The notes beneath the pieces are model-generated. The model did not search any database, was not told the origin of the DNA, and saw nothing but the letters and a program-made list of their open reading frames with translations. The position numbers were made by a program, and so were the translations under genes. This document shows, one piece after another, positions 18,875 to 27,869 of a stretch of DNA of 64,000 bases. The number at the start of each line of letters is the position of its first letter. Position 1 is the stretch's first letter. Origin of the DNA: Serratia bockelmannii. GTDB lineage: Bacteria > Pseudomonadota > Gammaproteobacteria > Enterobacterales > Enterobacteriaceae. The stretch is taken from contig NZ_VOUX01000007.1 of NCBI RefSeq assembly GCF_008011855.1, positions 78,947-142,946 of the forward strand, written 5' to 3'.

Positions 18875-20065
18875 ATGACCAAACACTTAGCCAGACAGCG
18901 TCTGGTGTACGCCGTCGTGCTTGGCCTGCTGGCCGCGCTGGGGCCGCTGTGCACCGATCTCTACCTGCCCGCCCTGCCGGAAATGGCGGGTGAGCTGAAT
19001 ACCTCCACCGCCGCCGCGCAGCTCAGCCTGACCACCGGGCTGCTCGGTCTGGGCGTCGGCCAGCTGATTTTCGGCCCTTACAGCGACAAATTGGGCCGTA
19101 TGCGCCCGCTGCTGCTGTCGCTGATCCTGCTGCTGGGCGCTTCGCTGTGGTGTGCGCTGGCGCCCACCATCGACCAACTGCTGATCGCCCGCCTGCTGCA
19201 AGGCATCGCCGGTGCCGGCGGCGCGGTGATTTCCCGCGCCATTGCTCGCGATCTGTACGCCGGCCATGAGCTGACCCGTTTCTTCGCCTTGCTGATGCTG
19301 GTTAACGGCCTGGCGCCGATCGTCGCACCGGTGCTGGGCGGCGTGATGCTGCAGGTAATGAATTGGCGCGGTATCTTCGGCGTGCTGGCGGCCATCGCCG
19401 TGCTGCTGTTCAGCCTGTCGGCGCTGAAGCTGCGCGAATCCCTGCCGGTCGAGCGCCGCAGCCAGGGCGGTATCCTGGCGATGCTGATGTCGCTCGGCGG
19501 GTTGCTGACCCAGCGCTATTTCATGGGCCTGTGCCTGACACAGGGCTTCGTGATGGCCGGCATGTTCGCCTATATCGGCGCCTCGCCTTTCGTCTTGCAG
19601 CAGATCTACGGCCTCAGCCCGCAGATGTTCAGCCTATGCTTCGCCATTAACGGCGTCGGCTTGATCATTGCGGCACAGCTGGCCAGCCGTCTCAGTTCGC
19701 GTTGGGGGGAACGCCGGGTATTGAGGGGCGGGTTAACGCTGGCGGCCGTCGCGTCGCTGTTGCTGCTGTTGGCCGCCGCGCTGCATGCGCCGCTGGTCGT
19801 GTTGCTGGTGCCGCTGTTCTTCTCGGTAGCGGTGATCGGCATCGTCGGCCCGACCGCCTCTTCGCTGGCGATGCAAAGCCAGGGAGACAAAGCGGGCAGC
19901 GCCTCGGCCTTGATCGGCGTGTGCATGTTCGCCCTCGGCGCCTGCGCCGTGCCGCTCACCGGGCTGGGCGGCACCTCGGGCCTGTCGATGGCGCTGACCA
20001 TCGTCGGCTGTTACGCCATCGCCATCCTGGTGTTCGGCCTGTTGGCCCGCCGCAACGACGCATAA
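18875..20065 (+). CDS. Bcr/CflA-type MFS drug exporter
   Basis: A 396-residue, 12-segment proton-driven exporter of the DHA1 group. The N-terminal DLYLPALPEMAGEL, the motif-A loop GPYSDKLGRMRPLL and the motif-C-like LVNGLAPIVAPVLGG are characteristic of Bcr/CflA transporters. It lies six bases after the tetR gene, with which it must be co-transcribed. The substrate cannot be inferred. Confidence 0.9.
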   Translation: MTKHLARQRLVYAVVLGLLAALGPLCTDLYLPALPEMAGELNTSTAAAQLSLTTGLLGLGVGQLIFGPYSDKLGRMRPLLLSLILLLGASLWCALAPTIDQLLIARLLQGIAGAGGAVISRAIARDLYAGHELTRFFALLMLVNGLAPIVAPVLGGVMLQVMNWRGIFGVLAAIAVLLFSLSALKLRESLPVERRSQGGILAMLMSLGGLLTQRYFMGLCLTQGFVMAGMFAYIGASPFVLQQIYGLSPQMFSLCFAINGVGLIIAAQLASRLSSRWGERRVLRGGLTLAAVASLLLLLAAALHAPLVVLLVPLFFSVAVIGIVGPTASSLAMQSQGDKAGSASALIGVCMFALGACAVPLTGLGGTSGLSMALTIVGCYAIAILVFGLLARRNDA

Positions 20066-20076
20066 CGCGCCCAATA

Positions 20077-20102
20077 AAAAACCCGCTCAATGAGCGGGTT
20101 TT
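20077..20102. terminator. Bidirectional terminator between the MFS gene and cspE
   Basis: AAAACCCGCTCA and TGAGCGGGTTTT form a perfect stem with A/T runs on both sides, between two convergent genes. Confidence 0.85.
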
Positions 20103-20122
20103 AAGAAATTCAGCTACGCAGC

Positions 20123-20332
20123 TTAGATAGCAGTAACGTTAGCGGCAGATGGGCCCTTGGCACCGTTCGTGATTTCAAATTCTACACGCTGGCCTTCAGC
20201 AAGCGTTTTGAAACCGTTGCTAACGATGGCAGAGAAGTGGACGAAAACGTCCTTGCTACCATCTTCCGGAGTAATGAAACCGAAGCCTTTGGATTCATTA
20301 AACCACTTAACGCTACCTTTAATCTTAGACAT
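20123..20332 (-). CDS. cspE: Cold-shock-like RNA chaperone CspE
   Basis: A 69-residue single cold-shock domain with RNP1 KGFGFI and RNP2 VFVHF. The sequence ([19 protein letters not shown]) is nearly the same as E. coli CspE, a constitutive RNA-melting antiterminator. ATG 20332 has a TAAAGGTAAG ribosome site; the open frame extends 11 codons upstream without support. In E. coli it also follows crcB. Confidence 0.95.
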   Translation of the reverse strand: MSKIKGSVKWFNESKGFGFITPEDGSKDVFVHFSAIVSNGFKTLAEGQRVEFEITNGAKGPSAANVTAI

Positions 20333-20678
20333 CAAACTTACCTTTAACGTGAATGAAAGACACAAAACCTGTGTCGATTACAGTACAGCAAGCAGGCAGG
20401 ATTTTGTCCACCACCGCGATCACAGAAATCCGATAAAGAGTGAAAAAATCCGTGTTGTCCGGTGTAAATGGATTGCACCGGTTGCGATACGTTACCGTTC
20501 CAGGCCAAACCTCTCCCTGCGCCGGTGAACAACGAGCGAACGCCCAAACTCGCCCGCTTCCCCCAGCGTTGACGCCCCCATGCAGACGCAATCGCTATGA
20601 AATATAACCAGATGGTCTTTTTGCTTCGGCGGTCCCTGCACTAGGGTTAGGGTTTATTTCCCACTGTGAGCCAAGCCT
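20333..20678. other. Intergenic region between divergent cspE and the salvage operon
   Basis: These 346 bases hold the cspE leader and promoter on the minus strand and the promoter of the 20679 gene on the plus strand. I see no coding frame with a ribosome site and no strong hairpin. A tandem TAGGGT-TAGGGT occurs about 30 bases before the downstream gene. Confidence 0.5.
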
Positions 20679-21842
20679 ATGACCAGCCAATTGGCAGACA
20701 AAATCATCGCCTATCGGCGTGAGCTGCACCAAAACCCGGAACTTTCCAATCACGAATTCGCCACCACCGCCCGGCTGACCCGCTGGCTGGAAGAGGCAGG
20801 CATCCGTCTGCTGCCGCTGGCGCTGAAAACCGGCGTCGTGGCGGAGATCGGCAGCGGCAAGGGGCCGATTATCGCGCTGCGCGGCGACATTGATGCCCTG
20901 CCGATCGACGAAATCGCCGACGTGCCCTTCAGCTCGCAAAACAGCGGCGTAATGCACGCCTGCGGCCACGACTTTCACACCTCGGTGATGCTCGGCGCCG
21001 CGCACCTGCTCAAAGCGCGTGAGGCCGAGCTGCCCGGCACGGTGCGCATCTTCTTCCAGCCGGCGGAAGAGACCTTCAACGGCGCCCGGCACCTGATCGA
21101 CGCCGGCGCGCTGGATAACGTTGCGGCGGTATTTGGCCTGCATAACGCGCCGGAGCTGCCCACCGGCACCTTCGCCACCCGCGCCGGGCCGTTCTACGCC
21201 AACGTCGATCGTTTCCAGATCCTCATCACCGGCAAAGGCGCCCACGCCGCCAAACCGGAACAGGGCGTCGATACCATCGTCACCGCCAGCCAGATCGTCG
21301 GCGCGCTGCAGACGCTGCCCAGCCGCAGCTTCAGCTCGCTGGAATCGCTGGTGGTGAGCGTGACGCGCATCGAAGGCGGCAATACCTGGAACGTGCTGCC
21401 GCAAACCGTGGAGCTGGAAGGCACGGTGCGCACCCACAGCGACGCGGTGCGCCGCCAGGTGCCTGATAAAATTCGCCAGGTGATCGACGGCGTTGCCGCC
21501 GCGCTCGGCGCGCAGGCCGAACTGCGCTGGCAGCCGGGGCCGCCGGCGGTGATCAACGACGCCCATTGGGCAGCGTTCAGCAAAACCGTCGCCGCCGAGG
21601 CCGGCTACCGGGTCGAAGAGGCGGAGCTGCAAATGGGGGGTGAAGATTTCGCGCTGTATCTGCATCACGTGCCGGGCGTCTTCGTCAGTATCGGCTCCGC
21701 CAGCGAGTTCGGCCTGCATCATCCGCGTTTCAATCCCGATGAACGCGCCCTGTTCCCCGCGGCACAATATTTTACGCTGCTGGCGGAACGCACGCTGCAA
21801 CAGCTCACTACCGCGCCAGAAAAAGCCCTCAGCAACGCCTGA
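20679..21842 (+). CDS. M20D-family amidohydrolase, probable N-acetyl-thioether deacetylase (YxeP/SndA-like)
   Basis: A 387-residue zinc amidohydrolase. The metal-site motifs are GDIDALPI, HACGHDFHTS and FFQPAEE, with an internal dimerisation lid and a late MGGEDFALYL. The family includes N-acyl amino-acid, hippurate and indole-acetyl amidases. Because it heads a gene set with a monooxygenase, a GNAT and an amino-acid-type ABC importer, it probably removes the acetyl group from an N-acetylated cysteine-type product, as YxeP does in Bacillus. That role is an inference from context. Confidence 0.8.
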   Translation: MTSQLADKIIAYRRELHQNPELSNHEFATTARLTRWLEEAGIRLLPLALKTGVVAEIGSGKGPIIALRGDIDALPIDEIADVPFSSQNSGVMHACGHDFHTSVMLGAAHLLKAREAELPGTVRIFFQPAEETFNGARHLIDAGALDNVAAVFGLHNAPELPTGTFATRAGPFYANVDRFQILITGKGAHAAKPEQGVDTIVTASQIVGALQTLPSRSFSSLESLVVSVTRIEGGNTWNVLPQTVELEGTVRTHSDAVRRQVPDKIRQVIDGVAAALGAQAELRWQPGPPAVINDAHWAAFSKTVAAEAGYRVEEAELQMGGEDFALYLHHVPGVFVSIGSASEFGLHHPRFNPDERALFPAAQYFTLLAERTLQQLTTAPEKALSNA

Positions 21843-21861
21843 ATAACGTGAAATAGTATTT

Positions 21862-21900
21862 CCCCGACGCCGCAGATACCGCGCCGGGGATTATTATTTT
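21862..21900 (+). terminator. Hairpin with T-tract after the deacetylase gene
   Basis: CCCCG (21862-21866) pairs with CGGGG (21885-21889), continued after one mismatch by CGC/GCG, and is followed by ATTATTATTTT. It may attenuate read-through, so the monooxygenase gene may also have its own promoter in the 21.9-22.0 kb AT-rich stretch. Confidence 0.55.
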
Positions 21901-22031
21901 CGCTCGCCGTGATATTTGCAGTTTTCAACATTTGAATATGCTGTTTTGTTGTTTTACATCCCGTTGCCGCTCATCAATAGTGGACACATCAGACACCGCG
22001 CGCCTTTGCGGCGCATGACAGGATAATCACG

Positions 22032-23357
22032 ATGAGCGACAACGCGAATAATCAACGGCAATTACGGCTGGGCGCCATTCTGCACGGCGCATCGGGAAAT
22101 ATGTCCGCCTGGCGCCACCCGGATGCCACCGCCGACGCCAGCATCAACCTCGAATTTAATATCGCCTCGGCGAAAAAAGCCGAACAGGGGAAATTCGATT
22201 TCGTGTTTGTCGCCGATGGGTTATATATCAACGAAAAATCCATTCCGCATTTTCTTAATCGTTTCGAACCGCTCACCCTGCTGGCCGCGCTGGCCGCCGC
22301 CACCGATAAAATCGGCCTGGTAGGCACCCTTTCCACCTCTTACAGCGATCCGTTCACCGTCGCCCGCCAGTTCGCCAGCCTCGACCACCTGAGCAACGGC
22401 CGCGCCGGCTGGAACGTGGTGACGTCGCCGCTGGAAGGCTCGGCCAAAAACTTCTCGCGCGCCGAACACCCGGAACACAGCCTGCGTTACCGCATCGCCG
22501 GCGAATTTCTCGACGTCGCCAAAGGGCTGTGGGATTCCTGGGAAGACGATGCCTTTGTGCGCAACAAGGCTAGCGGCGAATTCTTCCGCACCGGCAAGCT
22601 ACACACCCTCAATCACCAGGGAGAGTTCTTCTCGGTGCAGGGGCCGCTGAACATCGGCCGCACGCCGCAGGGGCGCCCGATCCTGTTCCAGGCCGGCGCC
22701 TCCGAAGACGGCAAACGGCTGGCGGCTCAACACGCCGATGCGATCTTCACCCATCACGACACGCTGGAACAAGCGCAGAATTTTTATCAGGACGTGAAGC
22801 GGCAGCTGGTGGAACAGGGGCGCGAGCCGGACGACCTGCGCATCTTCCAGGGCGTCAGCGTGATCGTCGGCGACGACGACGCGGACGTCGAGCGCCAGTA
22901 CCAGGAGACCGCCCGCCTGGTCAGCATTGAGAACGCCCTCAACTATCTTGGCCGCTACTTCGAGCATTACGACTTTTCCCGCCATCCGCTGGACGCCCCC
23001 TTCCCGGACATCGGCGATCTGGGGCAAAACAGCTTCCGCAGCACTACCGACGCCATCAAGCTCAGCGCCCGCGAACGTAACCTCACGCTGCGCCAGGTGG
23101 CGCTGGAAGCCGCCTCGCCGCGCCCGGTGTTCAGCGGCACGCCGAAAGCGGTGGCGGACGGTCTGCAACGCTGGTTCGACGGTGAAGCCGCCGACGGTTT
23201 CATCATCAGCGGCGGTACGCCCAGCGCCTTCGGCCACTTCGTCGATCGGGTGGTACCCATCCTGCAACAGCGTGGCCTGTTCCGTCAGGCGTACCACGGC
23301 GATACGCTGCGCGAGCACCTGGGCCTGAAGCGCCCGTTGAACAGATTCACCCAATAA
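22032..23357 (+). CDS. FMN-dependent monooxygenase, NtaA/SnaA/DszA family (YxeK-like)
   Basis: A 441-residue luciferase-like flavin monooxygenase. Family traits are [32 protein letters not shown], the [11 protein letters not shown] segment and the late [13 protein letters not shown]. Relatives act on nitrilotriacetate, pristinamycin precursors, dibenzothiophene sulfone and, for YxeK, N-acetyl-S-(2-succino)cysteine. It needs a separate NADH:FMN reductase, which is not encoded nearby. It lies between the deacetylase and ABC genes, which favours oxidative C-S cleavage of an imported organosulfur compound (inference). Confidence 0.85.
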   Translation: MSDNANNQRQLRLGAILHGASGNMSAWRHPDATADASINLEFNIASAKKAEQGKFDFVFVADGLYINEKSIPHFLNRFEPLTLLAALAAATDKIGLVGTLSTSYSDPFTVARQFASLDHLSNGRAGWNVVTSPLEGSAKNFSRAEHPEHSLRYRIAGEFLDVAKGLWDSWEDDAFVRNKASGEFFRTGKLHTLNHQGEFFSVQGPLNIGRTPQGRPILFQAGASEDGKRLAAQHADAIFTHHDTLEQAQNFYQDVKRQLVEQGREPDDLRIFQGVSVIVGDDDADVERQYQETARLVSIENALNYLGRYFEHYDFSRHPLDAPFPDIGDLGQNSFRSTTDAIKLSARERNLTLRQVALEAASPRPVFSGTPKAVADGLQRWFDGEAADGFIISGGTPSAFGHFVDRVVPILQQRGLFRQAYHGDTLREHLGLKRPLNRFTQ

Positions 23358-23383
23358 TAAGATCGTTTTCAGGGATATCCGCT

Positions 23384-24304
23384 ATGCAGAAAACCGTTAC
23401 CGCCGCCCTCGTGGCGGCCTTGCTGAGCCTGACCGGCGCCGCGCAGGCGGGCACCGGCATCGATTTACAGGCCAATGAAATCCCGATCCACGCGCCGAAA
23501 AACCCGCAGGCGATCGCCAAACTGCCGGCCGATTTCCACTTCGTGAAGCCGGGCCAATTCACCGTTGCAATCGCCGCGCTCAACACGCCGCCGCTGGCGC
23601 TGTTTGCCGCCGATAACCGGCGGCTGATCGGCAGCGAAGTGGATATCGCGCAGCTGGTGGCCGACAGCCTGGGGCTTGAATTAAACGTGGTGCAAACCTC
23701 GTGGGAAGACTGGCCGCTGGGGGTGGTTTCCGGCAAATATGACGCAGCCATCACCAACGTCACCGTCACCAAAGAGCGCAAAACCCGCTTCGACTTTGCT
23801 ACCTACCGCATCGATTCGCTCGGCTTTTACGTCAAAACCGGCGGCAAGATCGCGACGATCAAACAGCCTGCCGATATCGCCGGATTAAAGATCATCGTTG
23901 GCTCCGGCACCAATCAGGAAGCAATTTTGCTGGCGTGGGACAAACAGAACCGGCAGCAGGGGCTCAAACCCTTCCAGCCGATCTACGTGACCGACGATGC
24001 GGCCGCCACGCTGGCGATCCAGTCCGGCCGCGCCGACGCCTACTTCGGGCCGAACGTGCTGGGCGCCTATAAAGCGGCGCTGAACGGCCGCACCCGGCTG
24101 GCGGGCACGGTGGAAGGCGGTTGGCCCAAGGCGGCACACATCGCCGTCACCACCCGTAAAGGCAACGGCCTGGTGCAGGCGGTGAACGAAGCGCTGAACG
24201 GCGCGATCCGCGGCGGGCAGTACGATCGGGTGCTCAACCGCTGGGGCGAGAGCGTCGAACGCCTTGCGCAGTCGGAAATCAACCCGCCCGGCCTGGGCGA
24301 TTAG
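23384..24304 (+). CDS. Periplasmic amino-acid-type ABC binding protein
   Basis: A 306-residue family-3 solute-binding protein. A signal peptide (hydrophobic core LVAALLSLTGAAQA) ends near residue 22. The body has the usual GSEVDIAQLVADSLGLEL and DAAITNVTVTKERKTRFDF segments that line the amino-acid site. It should deliver its ligand to the permease and ATPase encoded just downstream. The ligand is probably a cysteine-derived thioether or related amino acid (context). Confidence 0.85.
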   Translation: MQKTVTAALVAALLSLTGAAQAGTGIDLQANEIPIHAPKNPQAIAKLPADFHFVKPGQFTVAIAALNTPPLALFAADNRRLIGSEVDIAQLVADSLGLELNVVQTSWEDWPLGVVSGKYDAAITNVTVTKERKTRFDFATYRIDSLGFYVKTGGKIATIKQPADIAGLKIIVGSGTNQEAILLAWDKQNRQQGLKPFQPIYVTDDAAATLAIQSGRADAYFGPNVLGAYKAALNGRTRLAGTVEGGWPKAAHIAVTTRKGNGLVQAVNEALNGAIRGGQYDRVLNRWGESVERLAQSEINPPGLGD

Positions 24305-24313
24305 GAGCGCGCG

Positions 24314-24841
24314 ATGACGCAAGACACTTTCATTCAGACGCTGCCGACCGACCCGCTGATCGCCCCGGTGATCGAGGGGCTGTTCGGCGAATATCGCCAG
24401 CGTTACGGCGACTATTTTGGTGACCAGGAACCGGAAGCGCTGGATCTGTACGCGCCGCCGCAAGGGGCCTTCATCGTGCTGCTGCGCGCCGGTGCGCCGA
24501 TCGCCATGGGCGCCTTCAAACGCTATGACGCACAGACCGCCGAGCTGAAGCGCATCTGGACGCGAGGCGATCTGCGCCGCCAGGGCCTGGCACAGCGGGT
24601 GTTGCAGCAGTTGGAAACGCTGGCGTTGGCGCAAGGATATCGCCGGCTCTATCTGACCACCGGCTTTCGCCAGCCCGAAGCGGTGGGCCTGTATCTGAAC
24701 AACGGGTATCAGCCGCAGTTCGATCCCACCGTCGACAGCGAGGTTTACAGCCGCCCGCCCTACGATGGCCGCCTGCCGTTCCGCAAAAGCCTGATTGCAG
24801 AGGATGCGTGTTGTTGCGCGTCGGAAAGGAAAATCGCCTAA
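24314..24841 (+). CDS. GNAT N-acetyltransferase of the salvage operon (YxeL/SnaA role)
   Basis: A 175-residue acetyltransferase with motif A in the form TRGDLRRQGLAQRVLQQLE and the typical YLTTGFRQPEAVGLYLNNGY end. It lies between the binding-protein and permease genes, 9 bases after the former. In the proposed pathway it would N-acetylate the imported amino acid before oxidation, and the deacetylase would later remove the group. The Cys-rich end (DACCCAS) is unusual. Confidence 0.8.
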   Translation: MTQDTFIQTLPTDPLIAPVIEGLFGEYRQRYGDYFGDQEPEALDLYAPPQGAFIVLLRAGAPIAMGAFKRYDAQTAELKRIWTRGDLRRQGLAQRVLQQLETLALAQGYRRLYLTTGFRQPEAVGLYLNNGYQPQFDPTVDSEVYSRPPYDGRLPFRKSLIAEDACCCASERKIA

Positions 24842-24871
24842 GGCCCCTTTATCTGTATCAGGAGACATGAC

Positions 24872-25759
24872 ATGTCCAAACAAGAAGTCTTGAAAGTGGT
24901 GCCCGCCCGCTATCCGCTGCGGCTGATCGGCGCGCTGTTTTCGCTGTTTATTCTGGCCGCCATCGTACAATCGGTGGCGGGTAACGCGCGCTGGGAATGG
25001 GGCGTGTTCGCCGAGTGGTTCTTCGCGCCGGCGGTACTGGCGGGGCTGGGGCAAACCCTGCTGCTGACGCTGCTCGGTACGCTGTTCAGCATCCTGTTCG
25101 GCACCCTGTTGGCGCTGGCGCGCCTGTCGCGCTCCTACCTGCTGGCGTCGCTGGCCTGGGGCTATATCTGGCTGTTTCGCTCTCTGCCGCTGATCCTGGT
25201 GCTGATCATTCTGTACAACTTCTCCTATCTGTATGACGCCATCTCGCTGGGCATTCCCTTCACCTCCGTGGTGTTCGCCAGCTTTCCCACCATCGACATT
25301 CTCGGCCAGTTCGCCGTGGCGGTGCTGGGCCTGACGCTGGTGCAGTCCGCCTACACCGCCGAGATCATCCGCGGCGGCATCCTGGGCGTGGATTACGGCC
25401 AGCACGAGGCGGCGGCGGCGCTGGGCCTGCCGGGCTATCGTCGCACCTTCCGTATCATTCTGCCGCAGGCACTGCGCTCCATTATTCCGACCGGCTTCAA
25501 CGAGATCATCAGCCTGGCGAAAGGCACCTCTATCGTTTACGTGCTGGCGCTGCCGGAGCTGTTTTACACCATTCAGGTTATCTATAACCGCACCCAGCAG
25601 GTGATACCGCTGCTGATGGTCGCCACCGTCTGGTATCTGTTCATCACCACCGCGCTGTCGGTGATCCAATACTACATCGAGCGCTATTTTGCCCGGGGCG
25701 CGGTGCGCGAACTGCCGCCGACGCCCTGGCAGAAACTGGCCGGCTGGCTAAAACGTTAG
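24872..25759 (+). CDS. Amino-acid ABC transporter permease
   Basis: A 295-residue inner-membrane permease of the HisM/GlnP type with about five or six segments. The cytosolic coupling (EAA) loop reads GQHEAAAALGLPGYRRTFRI, followed by LPQALRSIIP. Only one permease gene is present, so the importer must use a homodimer. It starts 30 bases after the GNAT gene behind a CAGGAGAC ribosome site. Confidence 0.9.
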   Translation: MSKQEVLKVVPARYPLRLIGALFSLFILAAIVQSVAGNARWEWGVFAEWFFAPAVLAGLGQTLLLTLLGTLFSILFGTLLALARLSRSYLLASLAWGYIWLFRSLPLILVLIILYNFSYLYDAISLGIPFTSVVFASFPTIDILGQFAVAVLGLTLVQSAYTAEIIRGGILGVDYGQHEAAAALGLPGYRRTFRIILPQALRSIIPTGFNEIISLAKGTSIVYVLALPELFYTIQVIYNRTQQVIPLLMVATVWYLFITTALSVIQYYIERYFARGAVRELPPTPWQKLAGWLKR

Positions 25760-25768
25760 GAGACCCGC

Positions 25769-26596
25769 ATGTCTGAAGCCATTGATTATTACGCCTTGCC
25801 CGAGCAGCCGGTACGCAATCTCACCCCGGTGCCGGCACGCGGTCTGATCGAAATCAGCAACGTCAGCAAATTCTTCGGCAAACACAAGGCGCTGGACGAC
25901 GTCAGCCTGACGCTGCAGCCGGGCACCGTGACCGTGATCCTCGGCCCTTCCGGCTCCGGCAAATCGACGCTGCTGCGGGCGATCAACCACCTGGAGCGCG
26001 TCGACGAGGGCTTTATCCGCATCGACGGCGACTACGTCGGCTACCGCCGCAAGGGCAACCGGCTGTACGAGCTGAAGGAAAAGGCCATCCTCCGGCAGCG
26101 CATCAACGTCGGCTATGTGTTCCAGAATTTCAATCTGTTCCCGCACCTGACGGTGCTGGAAAACATCATCGAAGCGCCGGTGGTGCACAAAATTCACTCC
26201 CGTGAGCGGGCTAAGGCGGTCGCCTATGAGCTGCTGGATACCGTCGGACTGCGCCACAAGGCGGATGCCTACCCGCGCCACCTCTCCGGCGGCCAACAGC
26301 AGCGCATCGCCATCGCGCGCGCGCTGGCGCTGAACCCGAAGGTAATCCTGTTCGATGAGCCGACCTCCGCGCTCGATCCCGAGCTGGTCGGCGAAGTGCT
26401 GGACGTGATTAAAGGGTTGGCGGATCTGGGTGTCACGCTGGTGGTGGTCACGCATGAAATCGGCTTTGCGCGCGAAGCGGCGGATCGGGTGGTGTTTATG
26501 GTCGACGGGCAGATCGTCGAACAGGGCGACGCCAGGCAGGTGCTGTCCCAACCGCAGCATCCGCGCACCGTTAACTTCCTCAACAAAGTGCTGTGA
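25769..26596 (+). CDS. Amino-acid ABC transporter ATPase
   Basis: A 275-residue ATPase: Walker [10 protein letters not shown], signature LSGGQQQR, Walker B VILFDEP, and the switch histidine in VVVTHE. It carries about 26 extra residues before the domain. It is 9 bases after the permease gene and is the last gene of the operon; a 20-bp palindrome follows. Confidence 0.93.
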   Translation: MSEAIDYYALPEQPVRNLTPVPARGLIEISNVSKFFGKHKALDDVSLTLQPGTVTVILGPSGSGKSTLLRAINHLERVDEGFIRIDGDYVGYRRKGNRLYELKEKAILRQRINVGYVFQNFNLFPHLTVLENIIEAPVVHKIHSRERAKAVAYELLDTVGLRHKADAYPRHLSGGQQQRIAIARALALNPKVILFDEPTSALDPELVGEVLDVIKGLADLGVTLVVVTHEIGFAREAADRVVFMVDGQIVEQGDARQVLSQPQHPRTVNFLNKVL

Positions 26597-26600
26597 TCGT

Positions 26601-26620
26601 CGGGGCGCCGCGGCGCCCCG
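26601..26620. terminator. GC palindrome ending the salvage operon
   Basis: A perfect 20-base palindrome (CGGGGCGCCG and its complement) sits in the 36-bp gap between the convergent ATPase and VOC genes. There is no U-run. Confidence 0.5.
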
Positions 26621-26632
26621 CACCTGAGCCGC

Positions 26633-27142
26633 TTATAGGCCGGCGAAACGCCGCTTCTCGGCGGCGAAATCCAGTGGGCGGATCCCCTGCTGGTTTTTAT
26701 CCTCGTCGGTCAGCAACGCCGGCGGAATAAACCAGGTCACCTCGAACAGCAGCCCGTCCGGATCGTGACCATAAATGCTTTTGTGCACGCCATGATCCTC
26801 TTCCAGCCCGAGAATACCGCGTTCGGCCAACTGGTGACGAATGCGCTCCAGCTCTTCCAGACTGTCCACTTCCCAGGCCAGATGGTACAGCCCGGCCGGT
26901 GGCTCATGCTCCGCCGGCGGCTCGTTGTTGGCGCGAAACACCCCGGCGCGCTGCTGGCCCAGATTCTTGCTGAACAGCGCCAAATCGTGATCGTTTTCCG
27001 AATCGGCGGCCTGGGTAAATACCGCGCGATCGGGGCTGTCGGACGGCTTCAGCTTGAAGCCCAAGACCTGATGATAAAAGTCGGCGCTCTGCCGCACATC
27101 GCTGACATACAGCACGGCGTGATTGAGACGTTTGATGCCCAT
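26633..27142 (-). CDS. VOC-superfamily protein (glyoxalase/extradiol-dioxygenase fold)
   Basis: A 169-residue protein with the paired beta-alpha-beta-beta-beta units of the vicinal-oxygen-chelate fold. It starts [20 protein letters not shown], with a metal-ligand His near residue 8, and later has [18 protein letters not shown] and [11 protein letters not shown] with further His/Glu candidates. It is likely a catechol 2,3-dioxygenase-like or lyase-type enzyme; the substrate is unknown. The frame extends 67 codons upstream, but ATG 27142 has an AAAAAGGAA ribosome site and begins the domain. Confidence 0.82.
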   Translation of the reverse strand: MGIKRLNHAVLYVSDVRQSADFYHQVLGFKLKPSDSPDRAVFTQAADSENDHDLALFSKNLGQQRAGVFRANNEPPAEHEPPAGLYHLAWEVDSLEELERIRHQLAERGILGLEEDHGVHKSIYGHDPDGLLFEVTWFIPPALLTDEDKNQQGIRPLDFAAEKRRFAGL

Positions 27143-27308
27143 CGATATTCCTTTTTCGCATTGAATGAAGTCAGCATGAACATAGCATGTGGCCAGGAAG
27201 CCGCTAAATGCCGTTATCGCATGACTAAATGCCGCCCGCGCAATCTGTCGCTGCAAGGCATTCCGCGCTATCATAAGCGCTGTATTGAACCCTTTTGTGA
27301 GAATAGCG

Positions 27309-27788
27309 ATGAACGGCAAGATAACGACTTTTTTTGAAGACAAAGGCTTCGGCTTTATTACCGACGAGAACGGAGAAAATCGTTATTTTCACGTGATTAA
27401 AGTGCAGAACCCGGAGCTGATTAAGAAAAACGCGGCGGTCACCTTCGAGCCAACCAACAACACCAAAGGCCCGTCGGCTTATGCGGTAAAAGTGTTGGCG
27501 CCCAGCAAATACATCATCATCGCCAATGAAAGAATCAAGATCACCAGCATCAAGTCTTTTAATACCTTCACCAAGGAAGTGCCGGTCAAAGCCGACGTGG
27601 ATAAAGAGAACACCGTGCTGTCGGTCGGCCTGCTGATGAACCGCATTCGCCCACAGTCCGAAGATCAGGCGCAGACCATGCAAACGCTGCGCATGCTGAC
27701 CATTACCACCTTCCAGAACACCACCCATACCTTCTCCGAGCACGAGATCGATATGGATGAAACCATCAAGGCGCTGAAAAGCCTGTAA
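27309..27788 (+). CDS. Cold-shock-domain protein with an unknown C-terminal domain
   Basis: 159 residues. The N-terminal half is a divergent cold-shock domain (MNGKITTFFEDKGFGFI; RNP1 KGFGFI, RNP2 reduced to YFHV). After KVLAPSKYIIIANERI comes an 80-residue region I do not recognise (SIKSFNTFTKEVPVKADVD onward), with a regular alternation that suggests a beta-rich fold. A TTG 24 bases upstream is in frame but ATG 27309 fits the domain start. A zinc-ribbon ORF follows on the same strand. Confidence 0.75.
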   Translation: MNGKITTFFEDKGFGFITDENGENRYFHVIKVQNPELIKKNAAVTFEPTNNTKGPSAYAVKVLAPSKYIIIANERIKITSIKSFNTFTKEVPVKADVDKENTVLSVGLLMNRIRPQSEDQAQTMQTLRMLTITTFQNTTHTFSEHEIDMDETIKALKSL

Positions 27789-27828
27789 GTATCTGCGTAC
27801 GGAAAATAACCAACGAAATTTGTCGTTG

Positions 27829-27861
27829 CCTGTGTTAGCGTGAGTTTTCACCTGACACAGG
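27829..27861 (+). other. Long stem-loop between the cold-shock-domain and zinc-ribbon genes
   Basis: CCTGTGT (27829-27835) pairs with ACACAGG (27855-27861); a wobble pair, AG/CT and GTGA/TCAC extend it to about 14 pairs with one bulged C and a GTTT loop. No U-run follows, so it is more likely a leader structure for the zinc-ribbon ORF that starts nine bases after it. Confidence 0.6.
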
Positions 27862-27869
27862 CCATTGAT

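Noticed and set aside
23885..25669. 594-codon open frame antisense to the ABC genes
   Set aside because: Opposite three well-identified genes, composition rich in Arg/Gln/His as usual for shadow frames.
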